From contig NZ_JALPZO010000106.1 in assembly GCF_023507745.1 (NCBI RefSeq), positions 1-64,000 of the forward strand: a stretch of DNA of 64,000 bases. Direction: 5' to 3'. The notes below the pieces were generated by a model. The model saw only the letters and a program-made list of their open reading frames with translations. It ran no database searches and was not told the origin of the DNA. Below are positions 1 to 7,022 of the stretch, one piece after another (the stretch's first letter is position 1; each line of letters starts with the position of its first letter). The position numbers were made by a program, and so were the translations under genes. This DNA is from Vreelandella olivaria. GTDB taxonomy: Bacteria > Pseudomonadota > Gammaproteobacteria > Pseudomonadales > Halomonadaceae.

Positions 1-153
1 CGACAGATTTATTCGACACGGGAAGCGGCTAGACACGACGTGTTCAATTACATTGAAATGTTCTACAACCCAAAGCGCCGACACGGCACAAGTGATAACT
101 TGTCACCGGTTGAGTATGAAAGGCGTTACTTTAAGAGCCTAACGGGTGTCTAG
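1..153 (+). CDS. IS3-family transposase OrfB, C-terminal end (partial)
   Basis: The window opens inside an open frame that encodes the last 50 residues of an IS3-family DDE transposase. The tail contains FYNPKRRHGTSDNLSPVEYE, the typical C-terminal signature of IS3/IS150-group OrfB proteins, and ends at the TAG at 151-153. The 5' part of the gene lies outside the window. A terminal inverted repeat follows directly, so the right end of the element looks intact. It sits in the IS-rich island. Confidence 0.85.
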   Translation, partial: RQIYSTREAARHDVFNYIEMFYNPKRRHGTSDNLSPVEYERRYFKSLTGV

Positions 154-171
154 AATATCCGGGGCGATTCA
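147..171 (+). repeat. Probable right terminal inverted repeat of the IS3-family element
   Basis: The stop codon of OrfB lies within tgtctagaatatccgggg, which continues into cgattca at about 171. Ends of this form, with a GGGGCGATTCA core, are usual for IS3-family elements that carry this kind of OrfB. The matching left end is outside the window, so the exact boundary is an inference. Bases 172-332 hold no supported gene. Confidence 0.5.
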
Positions 172-332
172 TAGGGTTATTGCGGCTGCCCTATCAACAA
201 GACAGAACTCACTTGCTGCGGGAAGCTTTTCTTCACAAATCCTGTCCCGTTAAGGACAGAGACCTCATTACCCTGTTTGATCGATTGAAGCGTGTCGATC
301 GTTGTTGCCAATATTCCTTATCGTTCTACTCA

Positions 333-770
333 CTACCCATGCATGATTTCTTGACCCTCATCAAGAGCGGCGTCGATAACAAGATCAGGGTCTGTGGCTA
401 TCAGATCCTGAGGTTTTAGCCCGCCGAGATAGCTATTTACCGACTGGAACCAATAGGCCATTCCCCATCCGTCTTTTTTATCTTTGAAGATGTCGATGAT
501 TTTCGACATGACGCTGTACGGTCGGTAGCCAGCATCTTTCTCAAGCCCAAAAGCTGGGTAGTAATCGGTGCCATGGTCATTGATCGTAAAAATATCACCT
601 TGTTGTTTCCACTGAGCAGGTTGAGCGCTATCACTACGTGAGCTGACGCCTGGCAACTGTAATATTTCATCGACAGTTAACCAATCGCCGCTTTCCATCA
701 CGGCTCGACGTGCTCTTGTTTCCATCTCTGCTTCGCGCAAATTATTTGGTTTGGTCATAGTCTTAGGCAC
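333..770 (-). CDS. MbcA/ParS-like (DUF2384-type) antitoxin-like protein
   Basis: A 145-aa protein whose last 60 residues (WFQSVNSYLGGLKPQDLIA, then a short helix) resemble the MbcA/ParS/Xre toxin-binding domain of RES-toxin antitoxins. The N-terminal half has a charged helix and a segment with WKQQGDIF and DYYPAFGL, as in a widespread family of stand-alone DUF2384-like proteins. No RES-domain toxin lies next to it in the window, so a toxin-antitoxin role is not shown. The start at 770 gives two nearby methionines (M1 and M5); either could be used. It lies in the comM island between an IS3 end and small unknown genes. Confidence 0.6.
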   Translation of the reverse strand: MPKTMTKPNNLREAEMETRARRAVMESGDWLTVDEILQLPGVSSRSDSAQPAQWKQQGDIFTINDHGTDYYPAFGLEKDAGYRPYSVMSKIIDIFKDKKDGWGMAYWFQSVNSYLGGLKPQDLIATDPDLVIDAALDEGQEIMHG

Positions 771-1030
771 CCTTATCTTGGGTATTTATGCCAGATCAGT
801 TGCCTGATGACTTGGTTTATAAGCTAGCCATCGTGTAAGTGATCGTCGTGATAACTAGGCTAGACATGCAAGAGCTGCCGGTAGAAAACAACTTCTAACA
901 CCCAATGCATTCAACCTACTAATGAGAAAGTATTGTTACCCGCTCCCTCCTATTTTGTTAATTCTCTTTGATTTACTGTCCAGTGGGTAGAAAAAGGGGA
1001 ACAGGCTAGCAATAGGTATAACTGAAGAGT

Positions 1031-1249
1031 ATGTTTTTTCCTAGCCGACGGCGTAGCGGTCATGCTCATAGCGGTATCATATATCCCGCTCGACGACTGC
1101 CATTCGACTACATTGTCCCTGGTGAAAACTGGTTTGAGATCGCTGATTTTGCGGACAGCCATGGACAAAGGTCAATTTTGATAGAGTTACATGAATATTG
1201 TGGTAAACGTAATTCATCTACGCTCTTAACCCGTTTAATAAATAATTAA
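1031..1249 (+). CDS. Hypothetical protein, 72 aa
   Basis: Not recognised. The middle of the protein (LPFDYIVPGENWFEIADFAD, then a short beta-like stretch with ILIELHEY) looks like coding sequence rather than noise, but the N-terminus is basic and irregular and there is no convincing ribosome-binding site before the ATG. It could be the 3' remnant of a longer gene. It ends 16 bases before the preferred start of the next small gene on the same strand, so the two may be co-transcribed. Confidence 0.35.
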   Translation: MFFPSRRRSGHAHSGIIYPARRLPFDYIVPGENWFEIADFADSHGQRSILIELHEYCGKRNSSTLLTRLINN

Positions 1250-1265
1250 CGACAGGAGAATGGCC

Positions 1266-1493
1266 ATGATGCGACACGAAAACATCCTCGCTGCCTTGGG
1301 CGGAAAGAGGTTAGATGAAGCTATTGAGTGCACCCGCGCCGCACTCGACCAGCAATGGCGCCCCTCGCAGTTGAGTGTATCCACTGCCAACGGCCGCATA
1401 TGCCTAACGCAAGAAGAACGATATGCAATAGGGAAGGTAATTCGTGAAATGCTGGAGGCACGCTTATGCGTACTCGAAAACGAGGTCGAATAG
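1266..1493 (+). CDS. Hypothetical protein, 75 aa
   Basis: Not recognised. A small, mostly helical, soluble protein, with an N-terminal helix (ENILAALGGKRLDEAIECTR) and a C-terminal helix (LTQEERYAIGKVIREMLEAR) that ends in acidic residues. An in-frame ATG lies at 1260, but the AGGAG at 1254-1258 fits the ATG at 1266 much better, with seven bases of spacing. It follows the 72-aa frame closely. No domain, signal peptide or membrane segment is seen. Bases 1494-1766 contain no supported gene. Confidence 0.5.
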   Translation: MMRHENILAALGGKRLDEAIECTRAALDQQWRPSQLSVSTANGRICLTQEERYAIGKVIREMLEARLCVLENEVE

Positions 1494-1766
1494 CCCCAAG
1501 CGCAATTATACTTTCAAAGATAATTGATGATAAAAAGTATACTCCATTGAATTTTAAGGTGTTTATTAATCTAGTGTATGGTTAGTTAGTGAAGATGAAA
1601 AAAGCGCTGCGCAACATAAAGTAGTGCTATATGGGAAATGGAACAGACATATTTCGAGGGCATTCATACGGGGATCGATAGCGATCCTGACAGTAATACC
1701 ACTCCTCAATCAGAATGACTAAGAGCAGCTACGTCACAAAGATCTACACACTGTAGAAAAGCGATG

Positions 1767-2015
1767 TTATGTGTAAACGCCTCTGTCTATCCTAGTAATC
1801 AGATCCAGAACCTGCTGAGCGTCATCCTGCATAACGTCAATGGGACGCTTCCAACCTAGGCCCATTGCTTCATTATGTAACCACTGGTCCGCTGCTGAAC
1901 GATCCCCACCAAACAGCTCAAGAGCAGACCTCCAGATTGCGATATTAATTTGCTGCTGTGGGTCATTCGCTTTATGCATATTCTCATCATCCCTAGCAAG
2001 CTCCTGCGGAACCAT
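1767..2015 (-). CDS. MbcA/ParS toxin-binding domain protein (short)
   Basis: An 82-aa protein consisting almost entirely of the C-terminal toxin-binding domain of Xre/MbcA/ParS antitoxins. The run ALELFGGDRSAADQWLHNEA, then GLGWKRPIDVMQDD and the terminal DLITRIDRGVYT, follow the family pattern (W, L, G-x-x-P-hydrophobic, and R-I-x-x-G-V-Y). The usual N-terminal helix-turn-helix is missing, so it is either a solo domain or the remains of a longer antitoxin. An internal ATG at 1979 is a possible alternative start. No RES-domain toxin is adjacent. This is the second such domain in 1.5 kb. Confidence 0.65.
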   Translation of the reverse strand: MVPQELARDDENMHKANDPQQQINIAIWRSALELFGGDRSAADQWLHNEAMGLGWKRPIDVMQDDAQQVLDLITRIDRGVYT

Positions 2016-2054
2016 ATGTTAGATTAGCCTAGGTGGTATTGAGTTTGCATTTAA

Positions 2055-2276
2055 TTATTCCTCTCTGCTCGACAGCAAAGGATTAAAAATAGTCCCTGAC
2101 GTAAGCCTTTCCTCAATTTCTGCAGCCAAAAGCACTTCTTTACGGCTTGGATAATGGCGCAGCAAGCGGTTTGCCTCTTGCCGCTTCTCATTTGGAAGGG
2201 TTTTATCCTTGCTCAGTTCAGTGAGAAAAGCTTCAGTCTGTATAATTGCACGTGTCCGTTCGTAAGGTAGCGTCAT
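2055..2276 (-). CDS. BPSL0761 family protein
   Basis: A 73-aa protein of unknown function. The N-terminus MTLPYERTRAIIQTEAFL and the later LLRHYPS motif are characteristic of the BPSL0761 family, small proteins found widely in beta- and gammaproteobacterial accessory regions. It is soluble and helical, of about the usual family length, with a variable C-terminus. It lies 39 bases downstream of, and on the same strand as, the MbcA/ParS-domain gene in transcription order, so the two might share a transcript. No function is known. Confidence 0.7.
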   Translation of the reverse strand: MTLPYERTRAIIQTEAFLTELSKDKTLPNEKRQEANRLLRHYPSRKEVLLAAEIEERLTSGTIFNPLLSSREE

Positions 2277-2422
2277 TTGGCTTCCCCCTTGTTTCTAGTA
2301 GAGCTAGGATCATGTCTGCCTTTCGCTAAGGCCTAATGAATAATATCTTACTGACGTCATGAGGCTGATGGAGGTAGTTCACAATTGCTCGTCCAACGGC
2401 CGGCTTAATAGCCCTTTTTTGG

Positions 2423-2622
2423 TCACATCATTCAGCAGCATGTGGCCTCAGCTTTGCTCGATGTGTACCAGCTACAGGCGGTGATTTTCTTCTTCCAGTT
2501 TCTTGAGGCGCTTCACGTCGGAGGCTTCATGACGCCATACTTGGCTTTCCCGTTGTATGTAAGCCTCATCGGAGATGCCGTACTCCCGACATACCCCATC
2601 AAATGGCTTGAAACCAATTTCT
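2423..2622 (-). pseudogene. IS3-family OrfA remnant
   Basis: The minus strand encodes a degenerate OrfA of an IS3-family element. It reads GVCREYGISDEAY, a substituted stretch, then HEASDVKRLKKLEEENHRL, which matches the helix-turn-helix and leucine-zipper part of OrfA, and then meets a stop codon at the point where the family normally continues. The N-terminal third and all of OrfB are absent. The plus-strand frame that spans this region is only a shadow of it. Confidence 0.75.
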
Positions 2623-2707
2623 GGTTGGTAAATATATAGCTACACTAATCAACTAGCCAGATTCATTGATACAGTCGAATGCTTGGCTAAGTGGTGTTGG
2701 AGGTAAT

Positions 2708-3028
2708 ATGAAGATTATTGGAAAGGCCGAAATTGATACAGTTACTGACGTAGTTTGCGATGTCTGTCTATGCTCCACTCAAGTAGCTGGCGGGCTGGAG
2801 TTTGCGACTCTTCAGGCTCGTTGGGGGTATGGAGCCACGCATGATGGCGAGCGATACGAACTACATTTATGCGAAAGCTGTTTTTTTCGTACAGTGGCAT
2901 ACATGAAAGACGAACGGCGCATACAAAATTTATTCAGTGACGATGATAATACAGGTGTAAACACCGCAGATGAAAAATTTGGCTTAGTTACAAGAAATGA
3001 CTATTTCGGAGACGACCAATGCACGTGA
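2708..3028 (+). CDS. CxxC zinc-ribbon-like hypothetical protein
   Basis: A 106-aa protein with two CxxC pairs, CDVC near residue 17 and CESC near residue 58, around a conserved core (LQARWGYGATHDGERYELHL) that I associate with a family of small uncharacterised proteins in Pseudomonas and relatives. The cysteine spacing suggests a zinc ribbon. The frame is open from an earlier ATG at 2666, but ttggaggta at 2698-2706 places the start at 2708. The C-terminal 30 residues are acidic and variable. The function is unknown. Confidence 0.7.
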   Translation: MKIIGKAEIDTVTDVVCDVCLCSTQVAGGLEFATLQARWGYGATHDGERYELHLCESCFFRTVAYMKDERRIQNLFSDDDNTGVNTADEKFGLVTRNDYFGDDQCT

Positions 3029-3129
3029 GACAGCTTATAGAAATGTTCAATATGCCATCGTCGGTGGATTATATGAGTATGCAGAGGCTGCATAGCTGCA
3101 GCGGAATTATGAGTTTTAGTTATGATTAA
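3019..3129 (+). CDS. Possible 36-aa overlapping small ORF
   Basis: A short frame begins at the ATG at 3019, overlaps the end of the CxxC gene by ten bases and runs to a TAA at 3129. The start MHVRQLIEMFNMP has the look of a real N-terminus, but the rest is low in information and there is no separate ribosome-binding site. It may be a translationally coupled small protein or the decayed start of a longer gene. Confidence 0.2.
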   Translation: MHVRQLIEMFNMPSSVDYMSMQRLHSCSGIMSFSYD

Positions 3130-3184
3130 GATTTTTTTTGCTATTGAGATGGTGTTATGGGTGAAAAAGGTTACACATCAGTGG

Positions 3185-3301
3185 TTAGTTGCTACGGATT
3201 TTTGACAGTTTGAAAACCTCATATCCACCCGCACAGATCGTGGCTATCATGATCAGTAGTATGGGAGATATGCCTATAAAAAATTTCAATGCTTCATTCA
3301 C
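3185..3301 (-). CDS. Possible small single-pass membrane protein, 38 aa
   Basis: A GTG at 3299-3301 is preceded, at eight bases, by an AGAGG ribosome-binding site and opens a 38-residue frame. It has the layout of a small inner-membrane protein: a short N-terminus, a hydrophobic helix (FFIGISPILLIMIATICAGG) and a basic C-terminus (KLSKIRSN). No family is recognised. The evidence is the site, the helix and the positive-inside tail; there is no homology evidence. Confidence 0.35.
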   Translation of the reverse strand: MNEALKFFIGISPILLIMIATICAGGYEVFKLSKIRSN

Positions 3302-4070
3302 TAATTATTCCTCTAGGTATTTGATTGTAAATATAACTTCGGGTTGTTAATTTTCTCCAGACAGCCTGTGGCCTCTCATCTATCTGTCTTGTGACCACAT
3401 AATTATTATCACACTCGTTACATTATAGCTGTCTACCAAGCTCAGCAAGTCGCCTATCGGTTCTATTGAGCGAGATCCACCGGGATTTATCGCAGTAAGA
3501 GTGTAGTGAGGGCTGCGTCTTGTAAAATTTCGGATACGGATTAAATGGTTGCTGGGGCCTTCCAGGCTCCCAACTTGAAATCGTTACAATTGGTTAATAG
3601 AACGTTACCCAATTTCTTCTTGTGCTTGGTTGACAGCAGTGGATCCCGCAAGCCTCTATCCGCTATGTTGGGTGTGGTATCTGGAAAAAAGGGTTGGCAA
3701 AATTAAGCGTTATCGCTCTTGCACAGCTAGATGCATGCCAAGGGCACAAAAGAGGCTGCCAACGATCCTGTTCTGCCACTTTGCCATCACGGGGCTGTTT
3801 TTCAAAAAGGCACCTACCCTGCCGGCGGCACAAGCTTAGACGGACGTCACCGCTACTCTGATCACCACGAAACACAAGCCCAGCATACCCAGTTACAATG
3901 AGACACTGCCCGTCTCTGTTTGTACAAACTGTGGCAGAAAGGCCGGAAAGAACATGGCCGACTTGGGGTTCAGAGCCTCACAGAGCACCCTCTGCCTGGA
4001 TGCCTTGCGCCCCTCTGCGGGCCGATCAAAAGAATGGGTAGGCCCTAGAATAGCTTTTACCCCAAGGTAG
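3302..4070. other. Stretch without a supported gene
   Basis: About 770 bases with no frame that has a ribosome-binding site, a recognisable motif or consistent codon use. The two open frames of about 70 codons on opposite strands near 3630-3875 overlap each other and read as low-complexity noise. The region probably holds decayed accessory DNA of the island. Confidence 0.5.
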
Positions 4071-4221
4071 TCAGGTAAGCCGCCCCATATACTTCATGTT
4101 GTATAAAGCGACGGCGAATGCCATCAAGATGGTCGACACACCTAATACCGCCAGGGCTGTGAGCAGGAGATCGTCGGCTGCGATCCCCAGACTGGTGGCG
4201 ACCCAGCGCGGGTTCCCGAAC
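4071..4221 (-). pseudogene. C-terminal fragment of a membrane protein
   Basis: A stop-to-stop frame of 50 codons on the minus strand, without a plausible start, reads as the end of a real protein. A transmembrane-like helix (LLLTALAVLGVSTILMAFAV) is followed by ALYNMKYMGRLT and a TGA. It probably marks a membrane protein gene whose 5' part was lost. The family is not recognised. Confidence 0.3.
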
Positions 4222-4260
4222 TAACCGAACGCGCTGTTTCTTTTTTGTGACTGTTTGCTA

Positions 4261-6030
4261 CTAAGCTAAGTCACCTCGCATGATACCGACCTTGCTAAAG
4301 GCATTCAGCACTGAAGCTTCGCAGAGAACATTTTCATTTTTGGGTTTAGAGTGCTTGAACGTATCGGCAACCCCTGGACAGTGCCCCGCCAATTTTTGGA
4401 CGACACCTTGGACATGTCGCACATTAGAAAGCACTTGGCGCAACCAATTTTCAAAGTTGTCTTGATGGTTCAGAGTGAATATTAAACCTTTATAGGAGGG
4501 CGGTTTGGAAGTCTCCTCACTACCGTCAGCTCTAGGTTTGGGAGGACGGCGTTGGAGCTCCATGAGGTAGAGCGTTTGGTCTAATACATGCACTCTAATA
4601 ATGAGCACCCCGCGAGGAACCTTGGTCTGGGTATCAATGTAGACCCAATTGGCGACAGACGTTTCCACATCGTCGTCTATTCCGAAAGGTTCGAGGCTGA
4701 TCAATCGGGGGTCAGGGGAAGTACTAAAGCCATCTTCAAAGGTAAACCAGCTAATACTATGAATCGTCGCGGGATAGGCGGATTGTAAATAGAGAAGCGC
4801 ATTCCACATATCACGTAGAAAGCCCTGCGACTCCAGTGTAATAGGGGCATGAATAGACACTTGTCCGACCCACTTTCCTGATCCATGTGGCTCCCCAGTG
4901 GAGAACATCGTTTCGTCACCAGCAACGGGGACGCCTCGTTTACTGGGCACGTTTTTTTGATTATGTCTTTTATCAAGGACGGCGCGGGGCTTACCTAGAA
5001 CAACGAATTCGTCCTCAGGAAGATCAAGCCAAGATGAACCATGGTCGGGCTCGTCATCATCCGTAAGATCAATGACATCCGGAATTTCTTGAAGCTGATT
5101 ATAGGGAAATTGAGGTAGTGCGTCGGGGCCATCGGTTGCTGATATCGTCGTTGATTTCTCTCTTTCGCGATGGATCGTGGCACCGTCAGGCTGCGTACAG
5201 CCTAATATCTGCAACCCTAGAAATGTGTTGCCATCATCAATTGGAACGCCAGATACAGAGATCTCGCCGCTGCCTTGAAACCATGGAGTGACTTTTAAAA
5301 GCATCTTATCTTGGGGGAAGCTGGCTTCTGTCTGCGAATAAATTCTTTTGGCAGCCTGCTCGGCATAGGGGTCGTACAGCATGTGCGCGAGCAAAATCGC
5401 ATCGTCCCTATGAACTCGATGCGTAAATCTGACAGGCCAGGTGCCTGGGGATGCGGGCGCATTAAGCGGTCGATAAAGCCGTTCTTTGACCTTCTCCCAA
5501 GGGTAAGTGGCGAGCACACGCTTGATTTCAGAGGATCGGCCGTAAACGCGTGCAAAAAATTCTGTACAAGGAATGAGTAGATGTTTGTCATCCGGGAGGT
5601 CAAATTCAATCAGGTACGATTTGTGCTTTCTGTCCAGTGGTAAATAGCTTGCATCATTAAAGGGGGTATAAAGGCTGCGCCCTGCTTTGTGCAAGTCGTC
5701 TAAAGAGACAATCCGCCAGCCGTCTGGAGAGAACGAAACTGGGAATATTTTCTCATCAAACGCGATGCGGGAGTTGCTCACCCCCTTTTCCCAGACGGAA
5801 CCGATTCTTAATAGCCCAACATGCGTTAAGACCGTCGTTCGCTTAATCACATCTCCTAAATTGTTCTCCTGATCAATAGGTTTTAAAAATACATAAATTT
5901 TAGGGACGCTTTCTGAGCGAGTATTTTTGAAGATAGGCCCATACCACCAAACGACTAAGCGCTCAGCTTCGTTTTTAAGGGTGCCATCCGGTAAGCTAAA
6001 GGTTCTGCATTGTTTGAGAGAAACGGTCAC
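4261..6030 (-). CDS. TnsE-like Tn7-type transposition protein
   Basis: A 589-aa soluble protein that I place, by pattern only, with the TnsE family of Tn7-like transposons. In known elements TnsE is the target-selection protein that directs insertion to replicating or conjugating DNA. Supporting points are the length (TnsE of Tn7 is about 540 aa), an N-terminal half with FLKPIDQ and a basic region, an acidic linker near residues 325-345, and a C-terminal region with an FVVLGKPRAV segment and a beta-rich block (GVLIIRVHVLDQTLYLMELQ) followed by helices. No tnsABCD genes lie beside it. An end-like repeat sits just upstream of its start, as tns promoters do in Tn7-like ends. It could instead be an unrelated island protein. 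Confidence 0.5.
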   Translation of the reverse strand: MTVSLKQCRTFSLPDGTLKNEAERLVVWWYGPIFKNTRSESVPKIYVFLKPIDQENNLGDVIKRTTVLTHVGLLRIGSVWEKGVSNSRIAFDEKIFPVSFSPDGWRIVSLDDLHKAGRSLYTPFNDASYLPLDRKHKSYLIEFDLPDDKHLLIPCTEFFARVYGRSSEIKRVLATYPWEKVKERLYRPLNAPASPGTWPVRFTHRVHRDDAILLAHMLYDPYAEQAAKRIYSQTEASFPQDKMLLKVTPWFQGSGEISVSGVPIDDGNTFLGLQILGCTQPDGATIHREREKSTTISATDGPDALPQFPYNQLQEIPDVIDLTDDDEPDHGSSWLDLPEDEFVVLGKPRAVLDKRHNQKNVPSKRGVPVAGDETMFSTGEPHGSGKWVGQVSIHAPITLESQGFLRDMWNALLYLQSAYPATIHSISWFTFEDGFSTSPDPRLISLEPFGIDDDVETSVANWVYIDTQTKVPRGVLIIRVHVLDQTLYLMELQRRPPKPRADGSEETSKPPSYKGLIFTLNHQDNFENWLRQVLSNVRHVQGVVQKLAGHCPGVADTFKHSKPKNENVLCEASVLNAFSKVGIMRGDLA

Positions 6031-6064
6031 AAGTTCACGCTCTATGTAAACTCAACATAGGCAT

Positions 6065-6103
6065 TGTCGCAGCAATTGTTGAAAATTCGCAATGGCTTAA
6101 TGG
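6065..6103 (+). repeat. Internal copy of the transposon end repeat
   Basis: This 39-bp segment matches 10050-10087 in the same orientation at about 33 positions, sharing tgtcgcagc, attg, tgaaaa, tcgcaat and ttaatgg blocks. The second copy lies eight bases inside the comM junction. Such repeats in Tn7-like elements are transposase (TnsB) binding sites. Here it lies 35 bases upstream of the TnsE-like start codon, so it may also carry that gene's promoter. Confidence 0.6.
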
Positions 6104-6249
6104 TTTAGCAACGGTTCATAGGCTTAACTGTGAATGGTATTAAACACTCAGTTTCCCCAGAGTAAGGCAGTTTTCCTCAATGCGACGTCACCCCAAGATT
6201 GAGCAGCGCTACGCTTTAGAGCCCGATCCGATGGGCAAGGAAATTGGAC

Positions 6250-6857
6250 ATGAAGAAGCGTTTCAGAGAAGAACCGATCATTGGCTTCCTGGGCTAAGCA
6301 GAAGCGGGACTGCCCATCAAGGAGCTATGCCGTCGGCACGGTTTCTCGGAAGCCAGTTATTACCTGAGGCGCAGCACGTATGGCGGCATGAGCGTGCCCG
6401 ATGCGAAACGACTCAAAGAACTCGAAGCCGAAAATGGATGCTTGAAAAACTCGCGAGGCGCTGAGAAAAAAGTGGTGAGTGCCCCTGCACGCCGAGACGT
6501 GGTGCGCTTTATGGTGTCACGGGGTCTGAGTGAGAGACGAGCGCTCCGTGTCATCCGTATGAGTGCCAGTGCATTACGCTATCAATCGGCCCCTGACCGC
6601 AATGAGGCATTACGTGAACGCATTGTTGCCTTAGCATATCGGCATCGTCGCTACGGTGCTAGCATGATCTACCTGAAACTGCGTCAAGCCGGTGAACAGG
6701 TCAATCATAAGCGCGTCGAGCGCCTCTACTCCGCTGCTCGGTTGCAGGTAAAACGGCGCAAGCGTAAGAAGGTTCCCACGTCTGAGCGTAAGCCACTAGG
6801 CCGCCCTGGCGCCGCCAATCAAGTCTGGTCAATGGATTTTGTGTTTGACCGTATTGG
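6250..6857 (+). pseudogene. Degenerate IS407-group (IS3-family) transposase
   Basis: A full-length IS407-group element is recognisable but broken in several ways. OrfA starts at 6250 (MKKRFREEPIIGFLG), has an in-frame stop at codon 16, continues with GLPIKELCRRHGFSEASYY and MSVPDAKRLKELEAEN, and then lacks the usual leucine-rich end, fusing in frame to OrfB (VVSAPARRDVVRFM onward). OrfB breaks off at VWSMDFVFDR, within the first catalytic aspartate region, where another IS begins. It cannot encode an active transposase. Confidence 0.85.
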
Positions 6858-7018
6858 TGTAACCATCCCTTAAATTTGGTGCATGCGTTATTAGAGTTCT
6901 CCCGCCTACAATGAGGCAAACGGAGAACGGCACGAAGAAATCACGGTACAGCAAGTCTCAGATCGTCAAGATTCTGAAGGAGTTTGAGAACGGACGCCTG
7001 ATCAAGGGAGTGTGCCGA
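6858..7018 (+). mobile_element. 5' fragment of a second IS3-family element
   Basis: A new element starts at 6858 with TGTAACCATCCC, inserted into the IS407-type OrfB. Its OrfA begins at 6911 (MRQTENGTKKSRYSKSQIVK, then ILKEFENGRLIKGVCR) and is cut at about 7018, directly beside the stop codon of the minus-strand gene at 7023. Only the left end and the first third of OrfA remain. Confidence 0.7.
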
Positions 7019-7022
7019 AGAC

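Noticed and set aside
180..419. Open frame of 79 codons on the plus strand beside the IS3 end
   Set aside because: It starts without a ribosome-binding site, overlaps the end of the antitoxin-like gene and has no protein-like pattern.
2442..2639. Plus-strand frame of 65 codons with hydrophobic residues
   Set aside because: It is the complementary shadow of the IS3 OrfA remnant on the minus strand.
3630..3875. Two overlapping frames of about 70 codons on opposite strands
   Set aside because: Neither has a ribosome-binding site, a conserved motif or consistent codon use.
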